Source: Nocardioides cavernae
GTDB lineage: Bacteria > Actinomycetota > Actinomycetes > Propionibacteriales > Nocardioidaceae
Direction: 5' to 3'
Assembly (NCBI RefSeq): GCF_016907475.1
Contig: NZ_JAFBCA010000001.1
Span: 372,001 to 436,000, forward strand
DNA length: 64,000 nucleotides
The translations under genes and the position numbers were made by a program. Below, one piece after another: positions 1-8,271 of this stretch (positions are counted from its first letter, which is position 1; each line of letters starts with the position of its first letter). The notes under the pieces are model-generated. The model was not told the origin of the DNA, searched no databases, and saw only the letters and a program-made list of their open reading frames with translations.

Positions 1-585
1 TCGGGCCAGAACGACAACGTCGAAGACGACGACCACGACGAGCTCGGCGCACAGCAGGACGCCGAGCACCTTCGCCGAGAGATCGATTCTGAAGTGGCCC
101 AGTGCGGACACGAAGAGCCACATGAAGAACGCCCAGAAAGCCCATGGCAGCTCAGGACCGCCGAACTTCCCGTGCACGAGGGCGTCGGCGGCGGCACCGC
201 CCAGCAGATAGGTGCCGAGCAGGAGGCCGAGGTACCCGAGCACTGCCACGTACGACGCACCCAGACCGAGGGGCTTCCCGAGGCTTGCGCTGATGTATGC
301 GTAGAAGCCACCTGGCCGCGGCAAGCGACGGGCCATGGCGACGAAGCCGACGGCGAACAACATCAGCATGATGCCGGACGCTACGAATGACAGCGGAGTA
401 CCGAGGCCGTTGCCGATCCCAATGATGACGGGAATCGTCCCGTTCAGCGTGATCAGGGGCGCTGCGAAGGACAGAACGATCAGGATCAGGGCGAAGGTCC
501 CGATGCCACCCGAGAGGCGGGGCTCCGTTCCGTCGGATGCTGAAGCGTGCTGTCCGACGGAGTCTGAGGAAGATTCTGTGCTCAT
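1..585 (-). CDS. APC-family permease, N-terminal part (runs off the left edge)
   Basis: I translated this frame by hand from an ATG at 585; it stays open to base 1, giving 195 residues of a larger protein. After a polar, Ser-rich N-terminus of about 27 residues come hydrophobic segments with the APC-type sequence ALILIVLSFAAPL, a glycine-rich GIGIGNGLGTPL turn and RPGGFYAYISASLGKPLG. The same elements occur in the permease at 2871-4379, so the two are paralogues. By family it should import an amino acid, amine or related compound across the cytoplasmic membrane. It diverges from the SDR gene at 837, and the shared gap holds a 28-base palindrome at 772-799. The C-terminal half is outside the window and the substrate cannot be read. 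Confidence 0.85.
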   Translation of the reverse strand, partial: MSTESSSDSVGQHASASDGTEPRLSGGIGTFALILIVLSFAAPLITLNGTIPVIIGIGNGLGTPLSFVASGIMLMLFAVGFVAMARRLPRPGGFYAYISASLGKPLGLGASYVAVLGYLGLLLGTYLLGGAAADALVHGKFGGPELPWAFWAFFMWLFVSALGHFRIDLSAKVLGVLLCAELVVVVVFDVVVLAR

Positions 586-771
586 GCGGTCTTCTCACTT
601 TCGTCGGTCATGCGACGCACGACGCTGCGTTCGCCGATTGGTCGCATCGAAGTGGCCAACATGTCGCTTGTCAATCTCTCGTATCGTTGATCGTTACGCA
701 CTCAAGGCCGATCGCCGAACACTGACACTTGCCCTGCGCCAGATCGCTCTGGAGCACGACGATGCCGTGTT

Positions 772-799
772 CACTATGTGAGCACAAGACCGTATAGTG
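772..799. promoter_or_regulatory. 28-base palindromic operator, site 1
   Basis: The left arm CACTATGTGAGC (772-783) and right arm GACCGTATAGTG (788-799) are separated by four bases. It lies in the divergent gap between the APC permease (start 585) and the SDR operon (start 837), 37 bases before the SDR ATG. It is the first of ten sites of this design in the window; the outer CACTAT/ATAGTG bases are perfect here. Confidence 0.75.
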
Positions 800-836
800 G
801 GCAGAACTTCGCTCGTCCCTCCCCAAGGAGCACCTG

Positions 837-1640
837 ATGCTGACCTCTGGATCCGTTGCTTTCATCACTGGCGCAGCCCGCGGCCAGGGACGTAGTCACG
901 CCATCGAACTGGCGCGAGCGGGCGCTGACATCATCGGCGTGGACCTGTGCGAGGACCTTCCCTACCTCGACTATCCGCTAGGTACGATGGACGAGCTCGT
1001 CGAAACGCAACGCGAGGTCGAGGCACTGGGTCGGCGCATGTTCATCGCCCAAGCCGACGTCCGCGACCGAGACGCGCTCGCGGACGCCTTCGAGCGTGGA
1101 GTCGCCGATCTGGGCGACTGCACCATCGTCCTGGCGAACGCCGGCATCTGCCCGCTGACCATCGGCGACCAGCGGCGTGAGCAGTGGCAGCACGTCCTCG
1201 ACGTCAACCTCACCGGCGTATGGCACACGATCGAGGTAGCGAAGCAATCGCTCATTGACAATGGCGGCGGGTGCATCATCATCACCAGTTCGACGTCCGG
1301 GCTGAAGGGCGACTGCGGCGACAGCCCCGGCGGATTGTCATACAGCGTTTCCAAGCACGCGGTCATCGGCCTCATGCGCAGCTACGCCAACGTCCTCGCG
1401 CCCCACATGATCCGGGTCAACTCCCTCCATCCAACCGGCGTCAACACGCCCATGATCGTCAACCCGGCTACTGACGACTGGCTAAAGAAGGTCGACATCG
1501 ACCTCGAGAACCTCATGCCTCTGCCAATGGTGGAGCCCATCGATGTCAGCAACGCCGTCCTCTACCTCGCCGGCGAGTCCGGCCGCTACATCACCGGAGT
1601 GGAGCTCCCAGTGGATGCCGGATACAACGTGAAGAACTAG
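837..1640 (+). CDS. mycofactocin-type short-chain dehydrogenase/reductase
   Basis: This 267-residue SDR carries the nucleotide motif TGAARGQG (residues 11-18), NAG at 101-103 and a catalytic YSVSK (Tyr169, Lys173). A long segment after beta-2 (about residues 36-57, DLCEDLPYLDYPLG and following) and the GQGRSHA helix are hallmarks of the SDR subfamily that co-occurs with mycofactocin, in which NAD(H) stays bound and mycofactocin is the external electron acceptor. That biochemistry is family knowledge. The ATG follows AAGGAGCACCTG. The next gene is a second SDR of the same type 39 bases downstream, probably in one transcript. The operator at 772-799 sits just upstream. The alcohol substrate is unknown. 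Confidence 0.9.
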   Translation: MLTSGSVAFITGAARGQGRSHAIELARAGADIIGVDLCEDLPYLDYPLGTMDELVETQREVEALGRRMFIAQADVRDRDALADAFERGVADLGDCTIVLANAGICPLTIGDQRREQWQHVLDVNLTGVWHTIEVAKQSLIDNGGGCIIITSSTSGLKGDCGDSPGGLSYSVSKHAVIGLMRSYANVLAPHMIRVNSLHPTGVNTPMIVNPATDDWLKKVDIDLENLMPLPMVEPIDVSNAVLYLAGESGRYITGVELPVDAGYNVKN

Positions 1641-1679
1641 AGGTCGACACAGCCACCAATCGATTCGGAGGAACAGCAG

Positions 1680-2504
1680 ATGAACAGACGTCTCGAGGGC
1701 AAGGTCGCATTCATCACCGGGGCGGCGCGAGGTCAAGGGCGCAGCCATGCCCTCCGGCTCGCAAGCGAGGGCTGCGACATTGTGGCCCTGGACCTGGCGG
1801 CACCGCTGGCAACGGTGCCGTACCCGATGCCAGGCACCGAGGACCTCGCGGAGACTGCGACCTCGGTACAGGCTCTCGGCCGCGCGATCATCGCGGAACA
1901 GGCGGACGTCCGCGACCGCTCGGCCGTCGAACGCGTGGTTGCCCAAGGACTGGAGCGATTCGGGAAGATCGACATCGTCATCGCCAATGCCGGTATCTCG
2001 CCGGAGAAGCCCGAGGACCACGACCCGTTCGCGACGTGGGACGACGTCATCGACATCAACCTCAAGGGCGTGTGGAACACGGCCCACGCTGCGCTGCCAT
2101 CGATGATCGAGCGAGGGGAGGGCGGGTCCATCGTCGTCATCAGCTCGGTGCAGGGGTTGTCCGGTCGTGGCGGCACCGGCACAGCCGCAGGCGACGCATA
2201 CGTCGCCTCGAAGCACGGGGTAGTCGGTCTCATGCGGACCTGGGCCAACTGGCTCGCCCCGCACGGAATCCGAGTCAACTCCGTGCAGCCATGCGGGGTT
2301 GAAACCCCGATGGTCGTCAACGACGCCCTCCCCGCCTTCTTCGCGAAGTATCCCGCCAGCGCGGCATCCCTGACCAACCTCCTGCCGGTCGAGGTGGTTC
2401 AGCCCGAGGACATCAGCAGCGCAGTCGCGTGGCTCGTCTCGGACGAGGCCCGCTACGTCACGGGCATAACGTTGCCAGTAGATGCGGGCTTCCTCGTGAA
2501 GTAG
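1680..2504 (+). CDS. mycofactocin-type short-chain dehydrogenase/reductase
   Basis: A second SDR of 274 residues, with TGAARGQGRSHA at residues 13-24, NAG at 103-105 and YVASK (Tyr174, Lys178). It keeps the subfamily insertion (VPYPMPGTEDLAET, about 46-59) and ends in PVDAGFLVK, as the SDR before it ends in PVDAGYNVK. The two are clearly paralogues, but divergent enough that different substrates or steps are likely. GGAGGAACAGCAG precedes the ATG. It is probably co-transcribed with the 837-1640 gene from the promoter carrying operator site 1. It is expected to oxidise an alcohol to a ketone or aldehyde with mycofactocin as electron sink (family inference). Confidence 0.9.
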   Translation: MNRRLEGKVAFITGAARGQGRSHALRLASEGCDIVALDLAAPLATVPYPMPGTEDLAETATSVQALGRAIIAEQADVRDRSAVERVVAQGLERFGKIDIVIANAGISPEKPEDHDPFATWDDVIDINLKGVWNTAHAALPSMIERGEGGSIVVISSVQGLSGRGGTGTAAGDAYVASKHGVVGLMRTWANWLAPHGIRVNSVQPCGVETPMVVNDALPAFFAKYPASAASLTNLLPVEVVQPEDISSAVAWLVSDEARYVTGITLPVDAGFLVK

Positions 2505-2870
2505 CCGATACGTCGTGAGCTGTACCTGAGACCCCACTCTTATGCGCTCCGATCCCAAAGGAGACGGCCCGCATAACGTTCCGCCCGCCGCACGGCGGGC
2601 ACGTCGAGCCGGGCAGGGCGCTGCCGATCGAGCCCCCAGTGCCGGGCAGGACCCTCCCGGCCTAGACGCAACGGGCGCCTGCGAAGGTGCTCTGGAACCA
2701 CCGCCCAGTCCTGCAGCGGCGCGCCCGCCCTGCAGGGCCGCGGACCGACGACTCTCGTCACCGTGTCGGGGCATCCGTTGTGCCTGCAAGCGTCAACGGC
2801 GTCCCGCGGATTGATCGCGACGCGTTGGTCCCGACGGCAGTGGACCTACCGCCGGGACCATGGGACCGCA
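2505..2870. other. 366-base gene-free stretch between convergent genes
   Basis: No ORF here has family resemblance or a convincing ribosome-binding site. Two hairpins are visible: an 8-base inverted repeat at 2583-2600, which could terminate the SDR operon ending at 2504, and a larger one at 2826-2860 just past the stop of the minus-strand permease. The remaining bases show no recognisable RNA gene or mobile-element remnant. Confidence 0.5.
2826..2860 (-). terminator. hairpin downstream of the APC permease
   Basis: TGGTCCC (2826-2832) pairs with GGGACCA (2854-2860), and GGC/GCC extends the stem after a bulge. It lies 11 bases past the permease stop on the minus strand. There is no clear T-run, so termination is inferred from position and symmetry. 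Confidence 0.4.
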
Positions 2871-4379
2871 TCAGACCGCTTCGAGCTCCTGCTCGGCCTG
2901 GCCACCGATACGCTGGTAGACCGAAGGCCGCGATTTGCGCCACAGCAGGGCGAGGACGATGCCCAGCACACCTGCCGCGTAGACGATGCCCTGGAAGACG
3001 AACGACAGGGCCGCCCCGGCACCGGTCAGAGCATCGAAGTTGAGGCTGACGATGACCAACACGCCACCGAGCCCGATGAGCGCGAGCACTGGCGCGATCG
3101 TCGTGTTCCACATCCGCTCGCCGGTGTGGTGCTTACGGAAGAACGCGATCACCGCCACCGACGTGCAGGCCATCAGCAGGAGCAGAGCGAACGCCCCGAA
3201 GCCGAACATCCACGAGTAGAACCGGACGACGTCGGTGCCAGCGACGACGAAGGGAAGGGTGATCAGGAGTCCCGCGACCGATGCGGCAAAAGAGGCCTTG
3301 GCCGGCGAGCCATGGCTGTGGTGCGCCTGACCAAGGGTCGAAGGGAACACGCCGTCCTTGCCGAGCGAGAAGATGTAGCGGGCGATCGGGTTGTGCGACG
3401 ACAGCACCGAGGCGAAGACGCTCGTCACCAGCAGGATCTGCGCGATGTCCTTCGCGACGTTGCCGTAGTAGGAGCCCAGAGCGTCGGCGAACATGAAGGT
3501 CGCGTTGGCCTCGGCCTCGGCGACGACCTTGTCGGGGCCAACTGCGGTGATGAGCGCCCAAGAGCTGATGACGTAGAAGGCCGTGATCAGCGTGACCGCG
3601 AGGTAGGTCGCGCGCGGCACGGTGCGGTCGGGATCCTTGACCTCGGCGCGGTAGATCGCCGTCGCCTCGAAGCCCAGGAAGCAGGCGGACGCGAACAGGA
3701 TGCCGAGCCCGGGCGCGCCGGAGAGGAACTCAGTCGGGGTGAAAGAAGCCACGCTGTGGCCCTCATCGCCGCCGCCGACCAGCGCTGGGATGTTGAGCGC
3801 CATCACGATGAGGACCTCGAGGACCATAAGCGTCGAGAGCACTCGGCCAGACAGCTCGACGTTGAAGTGCGCGAGTGCCGTGACTGCGACCCAACCGAGC
3901 AGGCTGTAGACCCACCACGTGACCGACGGGACGCCGAAGAGAGTCACGAGGAGTGCGTCGATCGACACCCCGAGCAGACCGTAGGCGCCGAGCATGAGGG
4001 TCATGTATCCCACCAGGGCCACGAAGGAGGCGCCGAGCCCGAGCGGGCGTCCGAGGCCTGCGGTGATGTAGGCGTAGAAGGCGCCACCGATCTTGTGGTG
4101 CCGGGTCATGGTGGTGAAGCCGACCGCGAAGACGGTGAGGATTACTCCGACGGTCAAGAAGGTCATTGGGGTGCCCACGCCGTTGCCGGCGTAGATGATC
4201 ACGGGCACGAAGCCCGCGATGGCGCCCAGGGGGGCAGCCAGCGCCAGCACCGTAAGCACCAACTTGATGGTGCCCATGCTGCCGCGCAGTTCGGTGTCCC
4301 CCCGTCGTGTCGGCTCGGTGTCCCCCCGTCGTGTCGGTTCGGCAGCTCCTGCTGCGTTCGCCGAAATCGATTCCGCCAT
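2871..4379 (-). CDS. APC-family amino acid/amine permease
   Basis: A 502-residue polytopic membrane protein with about 12 hydrophobic segments, within the usual APC size. TM1 is preceded by a polar N-terminus and followed by GNGVGTPMTFL; a GGAFYAYITAGLGRPLGLGASF block and GFEATAIYRAEVKDPDRTVPRAT match the APC superfamily. It resembles the partial permease at the left edge. Residues 15-30 contain TRRGDTEP twice in tandem, caused by a 24-base duplication (4291-4338), so the N-terminus has recently lengthened. It is transcribed alone from a promoter carrying the palindrome at 4468-4495. An amino acid, polyamine or other amine is likely; the substrate is not readable. Confidence 0.88.
   Translation of the reverse strand: MAESISANAAGAAEPTRRGDTEPTRRGDTELRGSMGTIKLVLTVLALAAPLGAIAGFVPVIIYAGNGVGTPMTFLTVGVILTVFAVGFTTMTRHHKIGGAFYAYITAGLGRPLGLGASFVALVGYMTLMLGAYGLLGVSIDALLVTLFGVPSVTWWVYSLLGWVAVTALAHFNVELSGRVLSTLMVLEVLIVMALNIPALVGGGDEGHSVASFTPTEFLSGAPGLGILFASACFLGFEATAIYRAEVKDPDRTVPRATYLAVTLITAFYVISSWALITAVGPDKVVAEAEANATFMFADALGSYYGNVAKDIAQILLVTSVFASVLSSHNPIARYIFSLGKDGVFPSTLGQAHHSHGSPAKASFAASVAGLLITLPFVVAGTDVVRFYSWMFGFGAFALLLLMACTSVAVIAFFRKHHTGERMWNTTIAPVLALIGLGGVLVIVSLNFDALTGAGAALSFVFQGIVYAAGVLGIVLALLWRKSRPSVYQRIGGQAEQELEAV
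4291..4338. repeat. 24-base tandem duplication inside the permease N-terminus
   Basis: Two adjacent 24-base copies (4291-4314 and 4315-4338) differ only at the last base. They encode TRRGDTEP twice in the cytoplasmic N-terminal tail before TM1 of the permease. The unit is a multiple of three, so the frame is kept. Confidence 0.8.
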
Positions 4380-4467
4380 CTCGTGCTCTCTTTCGCCGTG
4401 TCTGGGAATCGCGGCGGGGCTCGTCGTCCGAGTGGAGGACTTATGCTTCCGCTCGCCTCGGCTCGAT

Positions 4468-4495
4468 CACAATACGAGCCGCTGCTCGCATCGTG
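4468..4495. promoter_or_regulatory. 28-base palindromic operator, site 2
   Basis: Left arm CACAATACGAGC, four-base spacer, right arm GCTCGCATCGTG. It is among the most symmetric copies and lies 89 bases upstream of the APC permease ATG at 4379, in a promoter-like position. Confidence 0.75.
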
Positions 4496-4667
4496 TGCCA
4501 TTTTGCATTCGCAGTCAATACCTTCGCGGCCGAATTGACCGGTTCTCGCGAGAAGTCCCCCTCGAGTCCCCGCCGGTCTAGACGGCGATTCACCGACCCA
4601 GAGTTGAGCTCCCGGTGCCCCACCAATCCGTCGGGGCGACCGAGGAACGTGAGGACGAGGGCCATTC

Positions 4668-4688
4668 CCATCGCGGCAGCCGCGATGG
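4668..4688 (-). terminator. perfect hairpin ending the SDR-SDR-CMD operon
   Basis: CCATCGCGGC and GCCGCGATGG form a perfect inverted repeat around one base, about 50 bases past the CMD stop. It has no U-tract, as is common in high-GC actinobacteria. Confidence 0.45.
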
Positions 4689-4737
4689 TGGTCGGGAGGT
4701 TGACCGCGTGACCTGCAATGACCACGCCGTCCCCGAG

Positions 4738-5208
4738 TTAAGCGAGCTGGCCCGCCTCTACGGCCTGACGGATGGGGGCGACCGGGCAGGCGTTGTCCCA
4801 GTGCATGGCACGGCCGACGTGCTGCATCCCGACGAACCAGCCGATCGACAGCACAAGGTCGGCGAACTCCGCAGCTGTGAAAGCCTCCTGCGTCCGAACA
4901 GTCAGTTCGTCGTCGACTCCGCCCCTTTCGGCAACCACGGCTTCGACGTACGCAATTGCTGCCGCGACCTGATCGCGCTGGTGGCTGCTGAGATGGGACT
5001 CCCCCTCCAGTACCGCGCCCTCCTCCGTGGAGTAGCGAAAGCGGGCGCAGTACGAGCACCCGATCGCCTCGGCAGCCGCAATTCGCATGCGCTCCTTGAC
5101 CACCACGTGCAGTGCTGACTCGTCCCAGAGGACACGGTTCGCGTGCTGGACGAAGTCCGCCAGCGGTGGGTGCTGACGCATGAAGGCGTCGAAGACGTTC
5201 TCTGCCAC
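4738..5208 (-). CDS. carboxymuconolactone decarboxylase/AhpD-like protein
   Basis: The chosen GTG at 5208 has AGAGG seven bases upstream and gives 156 residues. An ATG at 5256, which overlaps the SDR stop as ATGA, would give 172. The CMD-family helical core contains GCSYCARFRYS, a CxxC followed by Arg, as in alkylhydroperoxidase-type members; the family also includes decarboxylases. WFVGMQHVGRAMHW lies in the C-terminal helices. It is the last gene of a three-gene minus-strand operon after two mycofactocin-type SDRs, so a role in handling a product of their oxidation, or a peroxide by-product, is possible. That function is inferred from context only. Confidence 0.75.
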   Translation of the reverse strand: MAENVFDAFMRQHPPLADFVQHANRVLWDESALHVVVKERMRIAAAEAIGCSYCARFRYSTEEGAVLEGESHLSSHQRDQVAAAIAYVEAVVAERGGVDDELTVRTQEAFTAAEFADLVLSIGWFVGMQHVGRAMHWDNACPVAPIRQAVEAGQLA

Positions 5209-5252
5209 AGCATTGCCTCTCGTCGAAGGGTGGGCGTGACGGGCCACTGGCG

Positions 5253-6146
5253 TCATGTCACGTCGACCAGGACCGGATTGTGGTTGAACCCGGGAAGGAC
5301 GAGGTGTCCGGCATCGACTGGGATGCATGCACCCGAGATGTGCCGAGCGGCGTCGGAGGCCAGGAATGTCGCGGCGTCAACGACGGCGGACGTGGGCAAC
5401 ATGCCTCTGCCGCGCAGCGCTGGCCAATTGCGCATGGCCCGGTCATAGTCCTCGGGCGTAGCGTCGTCCCGGCCGAAGACCCATGCGCGGCTCGCAGGGT
5501 TGACGATCATGGGGGTGTCGACCGGCCCCGGCAGCAGCGCATTCGATCGGACGCCGTACGGACCCATCTCGACGGCGGCGTTGCGCATCAACCCGATCAC
5601 GCCGTGCTTGGCCGCGACGTAGTGCGCCGCCTGCGCCGTAGCCTCGACCCCGTTGACCGAGGACGTGAAGACCACCGAGCCGCCGAGGTTCTCGAGCATG
5701 ATCGGGGCGACCGACTTCAGGGTCCGCCACACACCAGTGAGAGTGATGTCGAGCATGTCCTGCCACGTTTCGTCTGACATCTCCCACAACGGGGCGAAGC
5801 TGAACACTCCGGCATTGGGGAGCAGGACATCAACCCGACCGAAGTGCTCGACTGCGCGGCGCGTCAGGTCGTCAAGGTCACTCTGCGATCGGACATCTGC
5901 CTGACCCCACACGCATCGGGCGCCGGCCTCTTCCACGAGCCGGACGGTTTCGTCGAGCTCGCTCGAAGTGGCCATGGGATATCGGACAGTGTCGACGTCG
6001 CGGCAGGCATCGGAGAGGACGAGGTCGGCACCCTCTTGCGCAAAGCGCACCGCCAGGTCCCGGCCCTGACCCCTACCGGCACCGGTAATGAAGGCGACCT
6101 TGCCAGCGAGTAGCCCCGGCCGCGGAGCCGCGCCGCGGCCACTCAC
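5253..6146 (-). CDS. mycofactocin-type short-chain dehydrogenase/reductase
   Basis: A 297-residue SDR starting at a GTG that overlaps the upstream SDR stop as GTGA, so translation is probably coupled. TGAGRGQG is at residues 21-28, NAG at 111-113 and YVAAK at Tyr176/Lys180. The mycofactocin-subfamily insertion (VDTVRYPMATSSELDET, about 51-67) is present. The C-terminus ends LPGFNHNPV, shared with the preceding SDR (LPRYNHNPV) but not with the two SDRs at 837-2504, so these form a separate pair. It is the second gene of the operon driven from operator site 3. The substrate is unknown. Confidence 0.88.
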   Translation of the reverse strand: MSGRGAAPRPGLLAGKVAFITGAGRGQGRDLAVRFAQEGADLVLSDACRDVDTVRYPMATSSELDETVRLVEEAGARCVWGQADVRSQSDLDDLTRRAVEHFGRVDVLLPNAGVFSFAPLWEMSDETWQDMLDITLTGVWRTLKSVAPIMLENLGGSVVFTSSVNGVEATAQAAHYVAAKHGVIGLMRNAAVEMGPYGVRSNALLPGPVDTPMIVNPASRAWVFGRDDATPEDYDRAMRNWPALRGRGMLPTSAVVDAATFLASDAARHISGACIPVDAGHLVLPGFNHNPVLVDVT

Positions 6147-7018
6147 GGGTGCGACCCATCGCGGACCGGGTTGTGGTTGTAGCGCGGCAGCAGGAGGTGT
6201 CCCGCCTCAACTGGCACTTGGATGCCCGTCACGTGCGCAGCCTCGTCAGAGACCAACCACGCCACCGCGTCGGCGACCGCGCTGGCTGGTAGAGAGACGC
6301 GACCCCGCATCGCGAACCAGGACCGGGTCGCCTCGAGATAGTCCTCCCGAGAGGCCCCGGGCTTGCCCGCGATGATCTCCCGGGACTCGGGGTTGTCGTT
6401 CATCGCCGTGTCGATCGCCCCGGGCAGGACCGCGTTGACGCGGATGCCGTAGGGCGCCAGTTCGAGCGCAGCTCCTTGCATGACGCCGATGACTCCGTGC
6501 TTGGCTGCAGAGTAGGCAACAAGCTTCGGGAGGGTCTCAGCGGCGGCGACCGAGCTGCTGAAGACCACGGCACCGCGCTGCCGGTCCATCATGTGCAGCG
6601 AAACAGCCTTGAGCGAGCGGTACGCCCCGGTGAGGCACACGCTCACCTGGGCTTCCCATTCGTCCTCGGTGATGTCCCAGCAGTCGTTGTACTGCACGAC
6701 GCCTGCCTGCGCGACAAGGATGTCGACAGCGCCGAGTCGTTCGACCGCCTCCCCCACGATCCCGTCCAGGCCCTGCTGATCGCGGACGTCACATCGGCGA
6801 TCGAGGACCGAGACTCCGAGTTCAGCACACATGGCTCGGGTCTGCTCGAGGTCTTCTACGCGCGCCTGCTCGGCCCGAATTCCTTTCACGTCCTCGCAGT
6901 GGTCCACGAGGACGAGGTGTGCTCCCTCGCGCGCGAACTTCTCGGCGATGGCTCGGCCCTGTCCTCGCGCAGCACCAGTGATCAGTGCGACGCGGTCCTT
7001 GAGTCGTCCATACCCCAT
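6143..7018 (-). CDS. mycofactocin-type short-chain dehydrogenase/reductase
   Basis: A 291-residue SDR with TGAARGQG at residues 14-21 and YSAAK (Tyr169, Lys173). The usual NAG of the active-site strand reads AQAG here, so the structural Asn is replaced by Gln; this is unusual for the family. The C-terminal LPRYNHNPV tail matches the next gene. I chose the ATG at 7018 because the operator at 7025-7052 ends six bases before it; an in-frame ATG at 7048 would lie inside the operator. It is the first gene of the SDR-SDR-CMD operon and probably oxidises an alcohol with mycofactocin as acceptor (family inference). Confidence 0.85.
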   Translation of the reverse strand: MGYGRLKDRVALITGAARGQGRAIAEKFAREGAHLVLVDHCEDVKGIRAEQARVEDLEQTRAMCAELGVSVLDRRCDVRDQQGLDGIVGEAVERLGAVDILVAQAGVVQYNDCWDITEDEWEAQVSVCLTGAYRSLKAVSLHMMDRQRGAVVFSSSVAAAETLPKLVAYSAAKHGVIGVMQGAALELAPYGIRVNAVLPGAIDTAMNDNPESREIIAGKPGASREDYLEATRSWFAMRGRVSLPASAVADAVAWLVSDEAAHVTGIQVPVEAGHLLLPRYNHNPVRDGSHP

Positions 7019-7024
7019 GGTGCT

Positions 7025-7052
7025 CACGATATGGGCATTAGCCCGCATCGTG
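7025..7052. promoter_or_regulatory. 28-base palindromic operator, site 3
   Basis: Left arm CACGATATGGGC, spacer ATTA, right arm GCCCGCATCGTG. It ends six bases before the SDR start codon at 7018 and lies 17 bases past the Old Yellow Enzyme stop. Binding here would block the leader of the SDR-SDR-CMD operon, which suits repression. Confidence 0.72.
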
Positions 7053-7069
7053 CAACAGCCGTGTCGCTC

Positions 7070-8167
7070 CTAGACCGCGGGGTAGTCCGTGTAGCCCTCT
7101 GCCCCGCCGCCGTACCAGGTTGAGCGGTCAGACTCGGCCAGCGCGATGCCGTCGCGCAGCCGAGCGGGCAGGTCGGGGTTGCCGATGAAGGGGCGCCCGA
7201 AGGCCACGAGGTCGACCAGCCCTGTCTCGAGGACTTCGTCGGCGCGCCGACGGTCGTAGTTGCCCGCAACGACGATCGGCCCAGCGAATGCCGAGCGCAG
7301 CTGCTTGCGGAACTCCGGGTCGACCGGGATCGGCTCGGGCCACGAATAGTCGTACTCGGCGATGTGGAGGTAGGCGATGCCGTGGCCGTCGAGCAGTCGA
7401 GCTGCCGCGACGATCGTGTCTTCGATGTCGTCGTCGCCTCCGTCGGGGAAGGAGACGATCGGCGAGAGCCGGACGCCCACCTTGTCGGCGCCAATCCGCT
7501 CGGCAACGGCCTCGGTCACGCGACCGAGGAAGCGCAACCGGTTCTCCAGCGAGCCACCGAACTCATCGGTGCGCTTGTTGGTGCCTCGACGCATGAACTG
7601 GTCAATCAGGTAGCCGTTCGCACCGTGGAGCTCCACTCCGTCCATGCCGGCAGCGACGGCTCGGTCGGCGGCATCTGCAAAATCGCCCACGATTCGGTCG
7701 ATGTCCTCGACACTGAGCTCGCGGGGAGCATCGCAGTCAACGAGTCCGGACCATCCGTCGGCGCGCTCAACCCAGACGCTACCCTCGGCGGTCACCGCGG
7801 AGGGGGCGACTGGTTGAAGGCCGGAGACCTCCTGCACCGACACGCGTCCAACGTGCCACATCTGCATGAAAACCACACTGCCCTTGACCGCCTCATGCAC
7901 CGCGCTGGCGACAGCGGACCAAGCTTCCTGGTGGGCGTCGGTGTGGACACCAGGGGTCTTGGAGTAGCCCTTGCCCTCGCGGGAGATGTTCGTTGCCTCG
8001 GTGATCACCAGACCGGCGGTCGCGCGTTGTGCGTAGTACTCCGGGGCGAACGGCGTCTGAAGCTCGTCGGCCTCGGTCGCACGCGACCTCGTCATTGGAG
8101 CCATGACAATCCTATTGGCCAGCCGGACGCCGCCGCGCAGTGTGATGGGTGAGAACAGGTTCGACAT
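7070..8167 (-). CDS. Old Yellow Enzyme-type NADH:flavin oxidoreductase
   Basis: A 365-residue FMN-binding TIM barrel. The ATG at 8167 follows GGAGGCGACT, and the N-terminus LFSPITLRGGVRLANRIVMAP is typical. The substrate-binding motif HGANGYLIDQF is followed by TNKRTDEFGGSLENR, and the C-terminal phosphate-binding part includes AFGRPFIGNPDLP. Such enzymes reduce activated alkenes or nitro groups using NAD(P)H. This one diverges from the cyclase-family gene at 8272, and the operator at 8231-8258 lies between them, so the two are probably co-controlled. It is followed by the SDR operon on the same strand. The native substrate is unknown. Confidence 0.9.
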   Translation of the reverse strand: MSNLFSPITLRGGVRLANRIVMAPMTRSRATEADELQTPFAPEYYAQRATAGLVITEATNISREGKGYSKTPGVHTDAHQEAWSAVASAVHEAVKGSVVFMQMWHVGRVSVQEVSGLQPVAPSAVTAEGSVWVERADGWSGLVDCDAPRELSVEDIDRIVGDFADAADRAVAAGMDGVELHGANGYLIDQFMRRGTNKRTDEFGGSLENRLRFLGRVTEAVAERIGADKVGVRLSPIVSFPDGGDDDIEDTIVAAARLLDGHGIAYLHIAEYDYSWPEPIPVDPEFRKQLRSAFAGPIVVAGNYDRRRADEVLETGLVDLVAFGRPFIGNPDLPARLRDGIALAESDRSTWYGGGAEGYTDYPAV

Positions 8168-8230
8168 AGTCGCCTCCGATGCCGTTGCGTCGCCGCAGTC
8201 GGGAGGGCGCCATTGCGTCCTCCTCCTGCT

Positions 8231-8258
8231 CATCATACGATCAACTGCTCGCATTGCG
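8231..8258. promoter_or_regulatory. 28-base palindromic operator, site 4
   Basis: Left arm CATCATACGATC, spacer AACT, right arm GCTCGCATTGCG. It lies in the 104-base divergent gap, 13 bases before the cyclase ATG (8272) and 63 bases before the Old Yellow Enzyme ATG (8167). Confidence 0.7.
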
Positions 8259-8271
8259 ATACGGAGGCTTC

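Larger units (their letters stand above)
4380..4737. other. 358-base intergenic region with operator and terminator
   Basis: This gap lies between the minus-strand permease (start 4379) and the end of the minus-strand SDR-SDR-CMD operon (stop at 4738). It holds the palindromic operator at 4468-4495 and a perfect inverted repeat at 4668-4688. I see no credible coding sequence in it. Confidence 0.6.

Noticed and set aside
4441..4725. A 94-residue hydrophobic minus-strand frame after the CMD gene
   Set aside because: No family match or credible ribosome-binding site; it spans the terminator hairpin and the operator.
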